Below the pieces are notes generated by a model. That model was given only the letters and a program-made list of their open reading frames with translations, made no database searches and was not told where the DNA came from. DNA of 64,000 nt from Culex pipiens pallens (lineage: Eukaryota; Arthropoda; Insecta; Diptera; Culicidae). A program made the position numbers and the translations under genes. Numbering within the stretch: the first letter of the stretch is position 1; each line of letters begins with the position of its first letter. The DNA is taken from positions 82,224,886 to 82,288,885 of the forward strand of contig NC_068938.1 of assembly GCF_016801865.2 (NCBI RefSeq), read 5' to 3'. Positions 10,359 to 23,571 of the stretch are shown here, piece by piece.

Positions 10359-11917
10359 CCGTCAGTGGGGGTGACATTGGGTCTGGAGGGTGAGATTGGG
10401 TCAAAGTATTTTTTTACGGATTTTACCATTTCTCAGGTACTTCTCAATGAAACTAAATTCTGTTAAGGGGTTACATACATGTAGAAAATCACAAAATTTC
10501 ATATTACAGAAAATTCACTTAATTCACTAAAAAGATAATTTTAAATCACTCCTGAAAGTTTCATGAAGATATTACATGCATAAACTGAGTTAGAGACGAT
10601 TTAAGCTCAACATTTTGCCGTGCGCAAAGCGAACTGTCAAACTTTCTGAGCGTTTTTCTCGAAACACCGAGTTGATTTACGGGTGCCACGATATCTCGAC
10701 GTGGGTCTCGTGGCGCAGGGGTAGCGGCTTCGGCTGCCGATCCCGATGATGCTATGAGACGCGGGTTCGATTCCCGCCTTATCCACTGAGCTTCTATCGG
10801 ATGGTGAAGTAAAACGTCGGTCCCGGTTTCTCCTGTCTCGTCAGAGGCGCTGGAGCAGAAATCCCACGTTAGAGGAAGGCCATGCCCCGGGGGGCGTAGT
10901 GCCAATAGTTTCGTTTACGATATCTCGAGATGGGATGGACCAAATTGGCTGAAATTTGAGGTGAAGACTCTCAAGACAAATTCCGTGTGCATGACGAAGC
11001 CCGATTTTGAAATTTTGCTTTTTTAAAAAATACAAAAATCAAAAACTGACGACTTTTTATATGAAAAACATTAAAAATATTTTATCTTTTTTTTAGAATT
11101 TAGTTTTTGAAAATCGGCCTTCGTCATGCACACAGGACCGGTTTAATGAGTCTTCACCAAAATTTTGAGCCGATTTGGTCAAAGCAGTGTTGAGATATCG
11201 TGGCACCCGTTTTTTGAAACTGCTAACTTAAAATAGTTATATCTCGGCAAAGGTATATCCAAATATCTTCATATTTATTTTGTTATTAGATGAAAATTTA
11301 TATTTTAATGCCCTGCAAAAAGATTTCAAAAATAGTTTAAATGTGTGCTCATACCAACCTCGGACATTTTTGACGATTTACATGTATGTAACCCCTTAAA
11401 AGGATTGTGTAGGGGACATCTTAAGATGACTTCTCTGAAAAAAATCTCGTTCCTAGAACAAATCCTGTTATTTTGGCAGCTGTCCAAAGTTGAGGTACGT
11501 TTTTGGCCAAAAATGACCTCTCGAAAAATCATTTTTCTAATATTTTTGTTGGAATTGCTCGAAAACTACCCAAATGTTTGAAAATCTCCACTTCAAACAT
11601 TGTAGCGTGTCAATACGATTCCCTTGAACAAGAAACACTGTTGGATGACTTGTTTTTACCACATCGTTGTATTTGAGGATCATTTTAGTTTCATTTGATC
11701 CAATGTCACCCCCTCTAAGGGGTGAGATTGGGTCAATTTTCAAACTATTTGCATTTAAGGTAGTGTTCATCAAGATCCACAATATTTTGGGAAAATGTTA
11801 GTAAACTATCTAAGAACAAATCTACGTTGAAAGATTTTAGATGTTATTTAAATTGTTTTTGTTACTAAGAAATTACGAGAGGTGTATTTTTTGACCCATA
11901 GTCACCCCCACTGACGG
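10359..11917. mobile_element. TIR DNA element with TA target duplication, internal inverted repeat
   Basis: It begins ccgtcagtgggggtgacatt and ends cccccactgacgg, flanked on both sides by TA, as expected for a Tc1/mariner-like target duplication. The phrases gtgagattgggtca and tgacccata recur near the ends. An inner inverted repeat has gtgccacgatatctcga near 10682 and gagatatcgtggcac near 11192, so the element folds back. There is no transposase ORF, so it is non-autonomous. A SINE is nested inside at 10706-10916. Confidence 0.75.
10706..10916 (+). mobile_element. tRNA-headed SINE nested in the TIR element
   Basis: The head contains a pol III A box (tggcgcagggg) and B box (ggttcgattcc). The anticodon-arm-like segment cggcttcggctgccg has a ttcggct loop, suggesting a tRNA-Pro(CGG) ancestor. 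The body follows (atcggatggtgaagtaaaac...), ending near gtgccaatagtttcgttt. It is flanked by an 18-bp target duplication with two mismatches (acgatatctcgacgtggg at 10688 and acgatatctcgagatggg at 10917). Confidence 0.8.
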
Positions 11918-14900
11918 TATACATTACAGTGGTACCTCCGGCCAAATCAAGAACATATTTCTGGCAAAAAAGGAAAGCCCGAATCCAAAATTTATTTTTT
12001 ATTTATTTAAAGATCCTTGAATACTCAAATTTATGAGTTCCTTAATCCATAAATTCTTAAATTTCTAAATTAAGAAAATGCTAAAATTCAAAAATTTCTA
12101 AATGCAAAAATCATGAAATTCTTGAATTCTAATATAAGGGAATTAAAAAAAATTCAAATTCTAAAATATTAAAATTATAAGAGTCTAAAGTAAAAAAAAA
12201 ATATAATTATAACATTATTAAATTATAAATTTATTGAATTTTGATTTTTTTTAATTTTAAAATTCCTCAATTCCGCAAGAAAATCAGACATTGTTGGAGT
12301 CATATTTAGGCCTTTGCCAAAAATAACAAAGTTTTAAAATTGAATTTACGAGCCATGGTCTCAACATTTGAATGATAAAATTGTTTTGCATGCATTATAC
12401 ACCTGTCCAGTCGTTTTGCAGTCATTAGTTTTTAAAATGTCTATACTGACGAAAATTTTATGTTTTGCGAAAAAAAAAGTTTTTGCGGTGCATTGGAATT
12501 TCATAACAATTCAAAATATTTTTAATCCCGCCCAAACATGCTAAATATGATAATCAATGCAGAAAAATGCATTTTAAATTGTTTTCAGTTGATTTAACTT
12601 CTATTTTCATTGAAATTTTGAAGTTTTTGGAAAACAATTTTTTTTGCTCCCTGGTTTTTCGGACAAATGTTGAAGGGACATAAACTTTGAAAAATATTTG
12701 CAACGGCCTTATAATTAAAAAAAACCATAATTTCATTTTTTTTATTTTAATTTGTTTTTTTTTTTTCTTTAAATTATGATTTTTTTTAAAGGTTTCAATT
12801 GTAGCAGCATATTTGAGTTTTTGATGTTATGAACTGCCAAAACTATAAAATTGAGATTTTATTAGTTTTCAAATTGTTTGGTTACTTGTGTTTTTTATAT
12901 TTCGGAATTTTTCAATATTAATTTTTTTAATTGTTATTTTTTTTAATTTGGTTATTTTCATTTTTAAATTCCTCATTTTAATTTTTTCTAACCTATTATC
13001 AATTTTTTAATAGAAATTTTAAAATGTCTAAATTTCTGAATTTATAAATTTGTGATTCAAAATTTTAAAGTGTATGTTTATTATTAATTTTTTTGTCAGT
13101 TGATACAATTAAAGATAAATTGTTAGGCTTTTCCATCTGGTTTACTTCATTTTGAGCAAAAAACAAAATCTTTCCTTTTAATTTTAAAATTCTGTGTTTT
13201 GAGATTTGGCATCTTAAGGCAATTCCGAATTTTTAAAATGATTGATTCGTTTGTGATTATTAGTGGCATTCAAATAAGAAAATCCAAATTATTTTATTTT
13301 TTCATCAAAACATTTTGCAATCAAGCATCGCTGGAAAAAAACGTTAAACGCCACTTTTGTTTCTGTTCCTTTTCAGCTGCGTACCGCTTAAGAAAAAAAA
13401 AATCGGTACCCTTTCCTTGACTGTTTCTTGGGCGTTTTTTATATGGAGTTTTGCGTTCCTTTCGAGCTCCGTATCAGCCTTCAAAATGAAACCTCAATAA
13501 ATTTTCGCATCAAAATCAATCATAACATTTCCAAAAGGCTACAATATTTATTTTGGTCTTTTTAAAATTTGAAGATATTATTTTAAAATTAGTAATAGTA
13601 ATTTTTTAGTCTTTATTTTTTCTGAATAATCATTATCATGGCCTACAACTTTGCAAAAAACACAAAATTGATAAAAAAAAATCCCTTCCCGAGATATAGA
13701 CAGGTCGCAAAATTAAGTGAAAATTTGATTTTGAGAAAAATTGTGCTATTTTGGGCTTTGGACTCGATTATCCGAAGGTTTGTATGGGACTTCAGATTAC
13801 TTGGCGTTCGATTACAGCTTCTGAAAAGCGTTTTCATCCCATATCAAGCAATTAATAGATAAATGGGAAGTGAGCAAGCAAGTTTACATCGATTTTTTTG
13901 CAAAACAATTTGTTGAAAAGTGAGAACTTGCAAATTGGATGAAGTTAGGACCGAATCCTTAACATGCCAAAAATACGAAAAATTTTCCCTGTAATCTTTA
14001 AGTAATTGAGAATATAATTTAAAAATCAAGAAATAACGTTTTTGAATCGATTCAAATCGCAATCTTGTGTAGTTTACAACAGTCTAGAAGTACATAACAT
14101 AACTTTCTGCTGGCACTTCAATCCTGTTTAACCTGAACTCACTATATGGTACCGCCCATCAGGAGAGCCATCTCCGTACGCGCCTTGTCCACTGAAATTA
14201 ACATCTTCCCCAAAGCAAGGTGCGTCAATCGGTGTCGTCACACACTCTTACCTGTCTCTCCCTCTCGCATCGCGAAGACGCGTTTGTATGTGTGTGTATG
14301 TGCGTGATTTGAATACGTCGCCTCGCTAAACGTTAAGCTTTGCGCGATTGCGAACGTGACTTGGCTGGGAGAATCGGCTGCTCATCAGCAGAGAGAGAGA
14401 GAAAAAATGAGCGAACTTTTAAACGATTCCACATGGGGAGGGGAGGGGGGGAGTCCGCGGCCTGATCGTTATAATGAAAATTGCCTTATTTATCGTTATG
14501 GATGCGCACTTTGCTGTTCTTGCCGGCTGGAGGTGCACTTTGAGCACGTTGCATTTCGAATGAATCACAACGGACGGCATGGAATTTGTTGTGGTTCGAG
14601 TATCGAGTAATGCTAATTTTCTAGAAATGACACAGGGCACACAATCGTTATAATCGATCCGGGGAGATTGGCAATTGTGGCACGTTGATCGAAGTTGATT
14701 GAAATTTTTGATTTATTTTGAGTAGTCTGATAAAAAAATAAAAACATTTTTTTTTATTTTATAATTGACAAATTGATCCAGTTCCTTTGTCAGTAAACAA
14801 CTAGACATTTTACGTGACTGATAAGTTTACTAGCGCATTGCTAATCGTTGAGTCCTTAGGTGAGTCTTACTTTCGATGACATGGTGATCTACTTGATGTT

Positions 14901-16048
14901 AGTAAGAGAATCTTATTTACGTGCAACAATGGAGGGTGATAAAAATAAATTAGCTTTGCTTCATATTATTACTGTGTATAGTATATTTTTTGTACAAACT
15001 ATGTATAGTATATTTCAGTAAACATAATAACATATATTCTGATTCATTGTTCAATTTTGCTTGCTTTCAGTTTGTGTTCCTGATTTCCATCCATTATTTT
15101 CTCCAACTTCCCTTATCAAAATTTCGTTGAACCAGGTTTTGTTTTATATTGTTGCACTTTTACATGTTTCTGATCCTTTATCTATCATGGTTGTTACTTT
15201 GCGCTGCGTTTAAGCCCTATCCTCTAGGTGTGTGTGTGAAATGCATGCTTAATCTACTGATGATTATGTGATTACAGGTAATGGAAGGAAGCTAGAATAC
15301 TTTGGTTATGCGCTGTTATGCGTGACGATTAATAGAACGTGCGTTTACTATTAAATGATTCTATGTTGTTTATGATCAGTTTCAATCTTGGCAGGAATCG
15401 AATGCATAGGATGAATGAGCTATTGCTATAGAAGAAGAAATGCTCAGCGATGAAGTGGCTTTGATTTGAAGCATGAAGAGAGTGTTTCGTTTCATGATTA
15501 TTGTCCTATGCTGTTTCTTAACTGTTTTTTTTTTTATTTCCGAATTGCAACCTGAAGCATTGCGACAAAAGCGAAAATTCCTACGATTTGTTTTTATTTA
15601 GCAATAATTGACACTCGATGCATTCATTCAAATTTTCACTCACATTTGCTGTTGCTGGTCCTGTCAGTAAGCTGCATAGATTTTAATTTTTGTGTCGGTT
15701 GTAACAATTTATCAATTTAGCAAAAGCTAAACAGTTTTCTCTTCTCTGGTTATGTCTTGATTGTTGTTGTTGTTGATGTTTGGTGTCCTCCTCCGAGGCA
15801 CATGCAAATACTCCCTCGATGGTCGTTTGAAACGGTTTTGCGCAACAATCATCTAATTAGCAGCTAGTGTTCTGAACTGCTACGTAAGTTGTTGTGTAAT
15901 GACTATGAAGTGAACGAATTAAACGGCTGCTGAACAAAGTATTCGAACAAAATTCGTTCAAAAAATCAGGGGGCAAAAAAATTAAAAAAAAACTACAACA
16001 TTTCACTGAAAATAGAAGTCTAATCAACTGAAACCATACTTTTTGAAG
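11918..16048. other. Intergenic DNA: decayed repeats, then a non-repetitive stretch
   Basis: 11930-14100 is AT-rich and includes another copy (about 12300-12720) of the repeat family at 6170-6430. 14130-15860 is largely non-repetitive, with a GT-rich microsatellite near 14285-14310, a GA run at 14390-14402 and a G-run near 14436-14451. Open frames there (for example 14356-14610) lack coding character. I see no supported gene. The stretch could hold untranslated exons or regulatory DNA. Confidence 0.45.
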
Positions 16049-16116
16049 GGCTCCGTGGTTAGCGGCTTCGGCTGCCGAGTTGCTATGGGGCACGGGTTCG
16101 ATTCCCACCTTATCCT
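16049..16116 (+). mobile_element. SINE head fragment
   Basis: ggttagcggcttcggctgcc and gggttcgattcccaccttat match the tRNA-Pro-like head of the SINE at 10706, including the B box. The sequence after about 16116 diverges, so this is a truncated copy. Confidence 0.65.
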
Positions 16117-16213
16117 TCTGGAGCTTTTCCTTCAATGTTTGTCACGTTTAATATTAGTATTCAGTCGCAAAGACAGTGGGATTGTCTTGTTTGGGATCGT
16201 TTAAAAATATGTA

Positions 16214-17152
16214 GGGGGAATATACCCTTTCTAATCAAACACCTATCTTCGTCATATGGAGAGCTTGATGCTCGATTAAAGCTCCAAAAATACTATTTAG
16301 GCTATAAACTTACCAGCAACAGCACCGCCTCGAGTAAGTACGCAAATGTATGCCACTTACTGGCCAAAAAGATCAAATTTATGCACTTTGATCATAATTT
16401 CTATTTTGCGAGACCATTTTTCATCATTTTGTTGGCACACACATCTAAACGCAAGATCAGAGGTTAACTGCTTATTGAAAGTCGCCATCAATATCTTTTT
16501 ACTTGCGCTAACGATTTCAAAGCGCTTAAGATATAAAATTGCTTCCAACTACCGGCAACATGTTCTTTTGCACATTAGTTAGTCACTCACTTCAAAAATA
16601 ATCCCGAAAAATGCAACTGATTAGCAAGCACCATCAAAAAAACAAACGCGCTAAGTCTTCTGACGTTTGAATTTTGAATACCCATTCCAATCGAAAACCG
16701 AGCGAGGAGCGAAGGCAAATAAAGAACAAAGGATGGCCACCAACACCACCAACATTCTGGTGCAGCGCCTGTTGGAGTGAGCAAGTGCTGCCAGGAAACA
16801 TTCGCTATAAATGCTACTTTTCGTGAGTGTTCGCTTAAAATTTCATCAATTTTGGCAGCACTAAGCAGACCCAAAAGAGCGCTGGAAGAAAAAAAGCACT
16901 AAACTGAAAATAGAAAAATGGACGTGACCCACTGCACTCGACTGATTAGAATTCATTTTTGAAATATTTTTTTTAATGCTTGTAAAGGAATAGCATAACT
17001 TTTAATAAAAGTGAAAATAAACAGAAATGTTCACAAAAAGTTGCTCTACTCGTTGATGTACTTGGTTTTAGTAAATTTCAAGGAACAATCCAGATTATCC
17101 AGCATCATTCAAACACGACCGCTTATTAGGCTTAAAATGGGCATATTTCCCC
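16214..17152. mobile_element. TIR element with TA flanks carrying an exon-like fragment
   Basis: The left end gggggaatataccc and right end gggcatatttcccc are near-complementary terminal repeats, and both outer edges abut TA. No transposase is encoded. A GC-richer island at about 16660-16890 contains a well-placed ATG at 16732 and reads MATNTTNILVQRLLE up to a possible donor (ttggaGTGAGC). It looks like captured host sequence, but that is unproven. Confidence 0.6.
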
Positions 17153-17280
17153 TATAAAAAAAACAGCACCGCAAAAACTTTTTTCAGCGAAAAAAAAATC
17201 CTCAAAACTTAGAAATTTTGGAAACGAATGATTGCAAAACATCTAGCCAAGTGTATTTAGCATTTTAAAACAATTTTTTT

Positions 17281-17820
17281 TAGAGGTGGGCAAAAAAAAG
17301 AGCGAGCCGCTCAAAGAGCCGATTCACTAAAAAGAGTGAATGAACCATAGCTCAGAAAAAAGAGCCGCTTTTTTAAACTCCGGTCTTTTGAAAGAACCGT
17401 TCCTAGATGGAATGATTTTTAAACTTGTTTTTTTTTTATGTTTATAAATATAATTCATTGAATTACCAAAAAGTTGTAGTATTGAATTTGTTTTTAGCAT
17501 TGAAAATGCAATTTCAAATATTTCAATGCCAATATTAAAATAATTCCAAAATTGTCCCACGGTGTACTTTTTCAAGTGCTTTCCCGAAATTTTTAAAGCT
17601 TTGAATCATCATATTTCGTTGGAGGTCTATTGTAACTTTCTCATTAATATATATTGAAGGACTCTAAATAGCATCGATGCCAATATTTGAACACCACTTA
17701 AATGTTTTCAAACTAATATAACTAAAAAAAACTTCAAATAAAATTTGTATCAGCCTAAAAGTCCAATAAAAAGAAACTAAAAAATACACCATTCTTAAAA
17801 ATAGCGGTTTGACCACCTCT
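17281..17820. mobile_element. Short hAT-like non-autonomous element
   Basis: The left end tagaggtgggcaaa and right end tttgaccacctct form short terminal inverted repeats of hAT style. A subterminal block of agagccg/ctcaaagagcc words (17300-17400) is typical of known hAT MITEs. The element interrupts an older repeat seen on both sides (cattttaaaacaattttttt on the left, attcaaatgctaaaacaatg on the right). No ORF. The target duplication is not clear because the site is T-rich. Confidence 0.55.
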
Positions 17821-18010
17821 AACTTTTTTTATTCAAATGCTAAAACAATGGCTCATAAATTTCAATGTTTACATAAAAAATATTTGCAACGCACTAAACA
17901 TAAAAAAAAAACAAAAACCATTGTTTGATTCAAGGTAGGTTTCTTTTTGCGTTATAATATAACCCTTGTGAAATTTCAGCCAAACCGGTGCAGATTTAAT
18001 TCACACGGCA

Positions 18011-19873
18011 CAGTGTTCGGAATGGCAAAATTAAGTGGAATAAATTGATAACTCCTTTATTTGACGTCCTAGCCAAATGGTGTCTTCCGAAGAGTTGTTG
18101 TACTTGATAAAGGCTATCTTTTGAAGTTATTGACATACAGGGTGACGGCATTCCAGGGTGTCAACCAAAAACTAACTTTGTTGGATGACGTTGTAGGGCT
18201 TTGGTGTCTTGGGCAAAGTTGTAGAGGAAAAAATTTCATAAAAGTTTGTCCAAGACGTCAAATTTGTAGTTCTTAATCTACTCGAGATATACGCAATTTT
18301 TGCAAAAATGGTCCAAGAAGAATTGTTTATGTCATAAAATTACACATCTTTGCCGAAGACAGCAAAATGTTTTGAGCCTTTACTGAGGAGTTATAACCAT
18401 TTTAAAGTGATTTTGAGCCTATTTTCAAGTTGCTTTGTTTTCAAAATGGCGCATTTTGGCACAAAACTGAACAAAGCATCTAAAAGTACACACTTTCAAC
18501 TATATTTCCTGAAAATATCTCCGTGTCTGTCGGTGTCTATTTTTAGATATCTCAATTTGAATTTGACGGTTTTTAATCAATTTATTTATAAATGTCATTC
18601 GAAATCATATCAAAAACGAGGTGAAAATGGGTAAATTGAATAGTAAATTGATCTATTTTTATGGAAAATACATTATTTATGCTTAAAACTATGACACACT
18701 TTCCAAAATAATTAATAAAACATGTTTAGCTCACGCCGAAAATAGCCGAACACGTTTTCGTGTTTACACACTCGCGATTGACAATACATTTTCCTTTTCT
18801 CTCTCATTCCCGCTTCCACGATCATCCTACCGCAACAGCGTTTAACCACAAAAGCCGCCACAAAACCAATTTCGCAAACGCAGTTTAACGAGACGTCATG
18901 CGTGGTCGGCTCCTAATCGCCATCTCGCGTTCTCTCATTGCAGTTTTCGGAGAGATTGAGAGACTCAGCGGTGAGAGCGCATAGTCGAGGAAAAGGGGAG
19001 GAGTGATAGAGAGAGAATGACATCGCTGGGAATCACGAGACACAAGAAGAGATCTCACAAGCCATAGTGACGGCCGCTATACTCTCGGATGTTTTGGTGC
19101 AGAGATAATCAATTGATAGCTTTTCTATCACTCATTTGCAACACTGGTTGCCGTATTTTTTCATGGACAATGTATTTTCTATAAAAATCGATCAATCAAA
19201 GTAAGTTCAATTTTCAACTCGTTTTAGATATGATTTCGAATAACATTTATAAATAAATTGAACCATCAAATTTAAATTAAGATATCTAAAAAAAGACACG
19301 GAGATATTTTCAGGGAATGTAGTTGAAAGTGTGTACTTTCAGGTGCATTGTTCGGTTTTGCGCGAAAATGCGCCATTTTGAAACCATACCAACTTGAAAA
19401 TAGGCTTAAAATCACTTAAAAACGGTTATAACTCCTCAATAAAGGCTCAAAGCATTTTGCTGTCTTCGGCAAAGGTATGTAATTTTATGTCATACAACTC
19501 AACTCTTCAGAACATAGTAGGCCGCTAAAATGCTAACATTTTGAGTTATCACCAAAAAAGTGCTTTTTAGGACCATTTTTGCAAAAATGGCATATATCTC
19601 GAGAAGATAAAGAGCTACAAATTTGACGTCTTCGACAGACTTTCATGAAATTTTCTCCTCTACAACTTTGCCGAAGACACCAAAGCCCTTAAACGTCCTC
19701 CAATAAAGTTAGTTTTTGGTTGACACCCTGGAAGGTCGTCACCCTGTATGTCACTAACTTCAAAAGATAGCCCTTATCAAGTACAACAACTCTTCCGAAG
19801 ACACCATTTGGCTAGGACGTCAAATAAAGGAGTTATCAATTTATTCCACTTAGTTTAGCCATTCCGAACACCG
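18011..19873. mobile_element. 1.86-kb fold-back element
   Basis: The left end cagtgttcggaatggc pairs with the right end gccattccgaacaccg. Arms of about 640 bp (18011-18655 and 19210-19873) are reverse complements with scattered mismatches; for example the 'aataaattgataactccttt' region on the left has its complement on the right. A central unique segment of about 550 bp (18660-19205) is GC-richer, with ctctctcattc-type tracts. There is no ORF of note, so it is non-autonomous. Confidence 0.8.
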
Positions 19874-21925
19874 CGCACGGGTACGTGGACCGAGTTCGAC
19901 GGGTCGGCTGGTTCGACGAGGAATGTCAGGCGATTATAGACCGCAAGAAAGCAGCGCGGGACAAGTAGCTGCTGCATAACACCCGTGGGGACAAAGAGTC
20001 GTACAAACAACCCATCTCTCACGGTATAAGAAGCGGCGATTGGAAGAGCTGGAGTTTTTTTTTTTTTTTTTTTTCATAAAATTACTTTTATTAGGTCCTT
20101 TTCGGTACTGGGACCTGGTTAGGACCGAAAAGAGTTGGAGTTCAAGGACATGGAACAGCTGATTCGCTCCAACGCGTAGGTTCTACAAGAAACTTAGCCA
20201 AACCCGGAAGGCTGCATGCCGCGGTGATAAGGACGGGGGAATCTTGACGGACGAGCGTGAGGTGATCGGTGGAGGTGGAAGCAGCACTTCGACGAACACT
20301 TGAACGGCACAGAAGCGGAGTACCAGGACGACGGAAGATACGATGTCTGCGGTATGGTGGATGACGGGGACGAGCCAGCACCCACGATGAGGGAAGTTAA
20401 GGATGCCACCAAGAAGCTGAAGAACAACAAAGCAGCGGGTAAGGATGGTATTGGTGCGGAACTCATCAAGATGATACTGATACTCATGTTCTGAGACACA
20501 GAACAGCTATCGGAGGAGTGGAAAAAGGGAGTTATCTGCCCGTTCTACAAGAAAGGGGATAAGTTGGAATGTGAGAACTACCGTACCATCACTATTCTCA
20601 ACGCGGCCTACAAAGTGCTGTCTCAGATCATCTTCTATCGGTTGAACGGTTTTCCCGGGAAGTTGATCAGAATGGTGACATCAACGATGGACGGTGCAGC
20701 GTGAATATCTCGGGGGCGATTTCCGACCCGATCGAATCGCGCAAGGGACTGCGACAAGGCGACGACATCTCCAGTTTCTGTTTCAACATTTGGCTTGAAA
20801 TTGTTATACGAAGTATCTGCTGGCATAAAAAAACGAGTCCCGACTCGCATAAGACCGAGCGTGACGTTCAACGGGGACGAGTTCGAGGTCGTGGAGGACT
20901 TTGGGTACCTCGGATCGTTGGTGACGTTGGACAGCAACTGCAGCAGAGAAATTTGGAGGCGTCACCGGCAGTCGTGCCTACCAGAGCTGAAAATGTCAGG
21001 GGTCCTGACACGAAAATCGGCGACGCATACACGATTTTTTCAGATCCATTCACTGAACCGCAAAACCGTGACATAAACAAACCCGACTCAGTCGTGAGTG
21101 CCCTAGCTCACTGAGCAGCTGCAATGCGAGGCAGTAGTCGACCAACGCTCATTCGACGTTGCATGCACACACATAAAGAAACAAGTTTTTACACAAAAAG
21201 TTGGTATTTATGCGTGGAAATGTAATTTTGAATATAAGTTATGGTTGTTTTAAGTGTTTTGCATAGTCTAGAACCATTCAATTGTTTAAAAATAGTCAAA
21301 ATAGTGTTTAGAGAGGATTTTACGAGTCAGTCATACGACACGAATTGAGTGAGTGTAGCTCATTTTTTCACGTCTCTCATTCTCCAGCAGCCGACCGGCA
21401 CGAGTCAGGCGGCAGTGGTTGAACGGACACAGTAGGCTTACAGTCAGATGCTAGCAGTGAACTGACATTTTGGTTTGCTTCATGTGTACGCTGGGTTGGA
21501 AACATTTTGCAGGCCTGGTGCCTACTATGGACTCCACAAGTCCTTAAGGTCTGGTACCCTTTCTCGCCGTTCATAGTACACCATGTACGAAAAGCTTATA
21601 AGACCGAACGTTCTCTACGGGCACGAGACGTGGACGATGCTCGAAGAAGACCTGCAAGCGCTTGAAGTTTTCGAACGGCGAGTGCTTTGGACGATCTTTA
21701 GCGGCGTGCGTGAGATCACTGTTCGGAGGAGATGAACCACGAGCTGGCGCAACTCTACGGCAAGCCAAGTATTCGGAATTCGGTGGGCCGGACATGTCGC
21801 AAGAATGCCGGACGTGCAGGGTGGAGGAAGATCCGGAAAGTGTCGGAATTGGAGAGAAGCAGCCGAGAACCAAGTTAGATGGCAACGCATCTGAAGACTC
21901 ATGGGTTGTTCGAGCAGTAAAAGGA
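19874..21925 (+). pseudogene. Broken RTE-like LINE reverse transcriptase remnant
   Basis: Pieces of a non-LTR reverse transcriptase are readable in order but in shifting frames. These are GWFDEECQAIIDRKKAARDK with NTRGDKESYKQ after an in-frame stop (19910-20013), KNNKAAGKDGIGAELIKM (20420-20473), ISDPIESRKGLRQGD (about 20717-20761), FEVVEDFGYLGSLVTLD (about 20882-20932) and LIRPNVLYGHETWTMLEEDL (about 21595-21653). The catalytic YxDD segment, expected between the RQGD and EDFGYLG blocks, is absent. The 3' portion resumes near 21509 after a probable insertion at about 20960-21507. Frameshifts and stops are everywhere, so it is dead. The clade assignment (RTE-like) is from motif memory. Confidence 0.75.
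20055..20130 (-). mobile_element. Tiny poly(A)-tailed retro-insertion inside the LINE remnant
   Basis: Read on the minus strand this is a short 3' end: cctaataaaagtaattttatg followed by about 19 A residues. It is flanked by agagctggag on the left and agagttggag on the right (9 of 10 identical), which fits target-primed insertion of a severely 5'-truncated retrotransposon or transcript. Confidence 0.6.
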
Positions 21926-23571
21926 AAGTAAGTAAGTAAAAGATTGATTATATTATAATTTAAAATCAAAGGCCTAAAGAAATCAAAACGAAAATTTTTG
22001 GAGGGCAAGTGTGCGTGTTTGTGAGTCATCCTGGTGGTGGTTAATGAGGGAGTTTTCGAAAGAATTCGTAATGAAACCAATAAACCAAACATTTGTAGGC
22101 AGGCTTGTTGTGTATAATGTGTGTGTATTCTCTTTCTCTCTATCATAATTTATAAACCAAACTAGCTCTGATCGTCAAATTTTCCGACATTGCCTCTCGC
22201 CTTAATCTCTAGAATGTGTGTCTGTGTTTATGGGTGTTTGTGTGTAGGAGTGTATCGTTCCATCATTCGACTCTGATTGTATTACTTAATTATTTCTCTC
22301 TCTCTCTCGCGGTTATTTCTCGGTGCGAATGCATTAACTTAATCAAACTTAAACAAACAGGAAAACGAAAAAAAATGTTACACTATCAATAAACAGTTTT
22401 TTTCTATCTTTTCTTTTCAACACGCGGTGCTTATTTGATCTTCCAGGAAGGTTGTGGTTTAGGGGGGTGACTCTTACGCATACGAAAACAAACAAAAAAA
22501 AAGTAAATGAAAACAAAATAGTCACAATTCAAAGAACGGGTAATAAATAGGAATTGATTTTTGCTTTCGCGACGCTTCTCGTGTGCGGGACTAATTTCGA
22601 CGCGCCAACAATTGAGCTAACCATCAACTAAACTAATTAAATAAGCTTGCTTACGTTATTCAAATCGAATAAAACCTCTGCAAAACGTGATTATCCTTGT
22701 CGTCTCGTTCTCTCGCTAGTAGTTCATGATAATCAGGACAAATAATACCAATCATGTGTGTGTGTGTGTGATTCTTGTTGTTTTCTTAATAGTTACACAG
22801 TAGCTCTAAGCAGCAGTTGCTTGGTTTAAGAATATCTTAAAATGTCTATTTACAAAAGTTGGGTTTGGGGGCGGAGCAGGAGGGGGACAGAAGTGGGTAG
22901 TGTATAAATATGCAGCTTCATTTTGTGTTGATTAATTAAATAGAGTTTTGGAATTCGATGCCACAAAACCGTCACGACACGGTTCACGGTCGTCGTCGTC
23001 GTCAAACAATGATATTCACTCACTTTTTTGGCGTTCTCTGTCTTCACTAAACTGTTCCGGGCGCGCGCTTCATCCTCGTACGTTTCATTCACACGCTTGT
23101 TTTTCACATTCATGCCGTACTTGATATGGAATAAGAAGTTTGGAGAGACAAAATTATTGGGAAGAGACAAAAGAAAAAACACAATAATTTGAATAATCTA
23201 GAGATAACGACACAAAGAGGAGGGTGAGGGGGGAAAGAGACAGGGGATCGACTATTTGCCATGCTATATATGTACACTATTCAGTTGGTTCTACCTAATG
23301 TTGCAACTAAACGTAACGCGCAGTACCGAAAGCTACAGGAAAATTGCTAAGTTCAATGCTTTTAAATAATCACAGAAAATAATATAATATTTCTACCCTC
23401 TAAACACAAAGAGCGTAAAGTAAAAGATGTTGTGCGCGTGCTACAGAGACGAACCAAAAATCATCAATAGATAACAGAAGTGTCTACGGTGTGTGCGTTC
23501 AACTAAAACTAGGCCAAACGAAAGAAGGAGAGGTGTGAGTGTGAGTGTGTTTGTGGAATAGCAATATCCCT
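21926..23571 (-). other. Probable 3'UTR of the doublecortin-like kinase gene
   Basis: This non-repetitive stretch lies directly after the DCLK stop codon (minus strand). It contains CT and GT microsatellites (about 22293-22309 and 22757-22770). The open frame at 22850-23182 has no coding character. No clear AATAAA could be assigned on the minus strand, so the 3' end is not fixed. Confidence 0.4.

Noticed and set aside
20142..20499. Minus-strand frames over the LINE remnant
   Set aside because: The plus strand carries recognisable reverse transcriptase motifs, so the minus frames are shadows.
21571..22146. 191-aa minus-strand frame just past DCLK
   Set aside because: It overlaps the 3' end of the RTE-like LINE remnant on the opposite strand and has no domain. 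It is not a DCLK exon.
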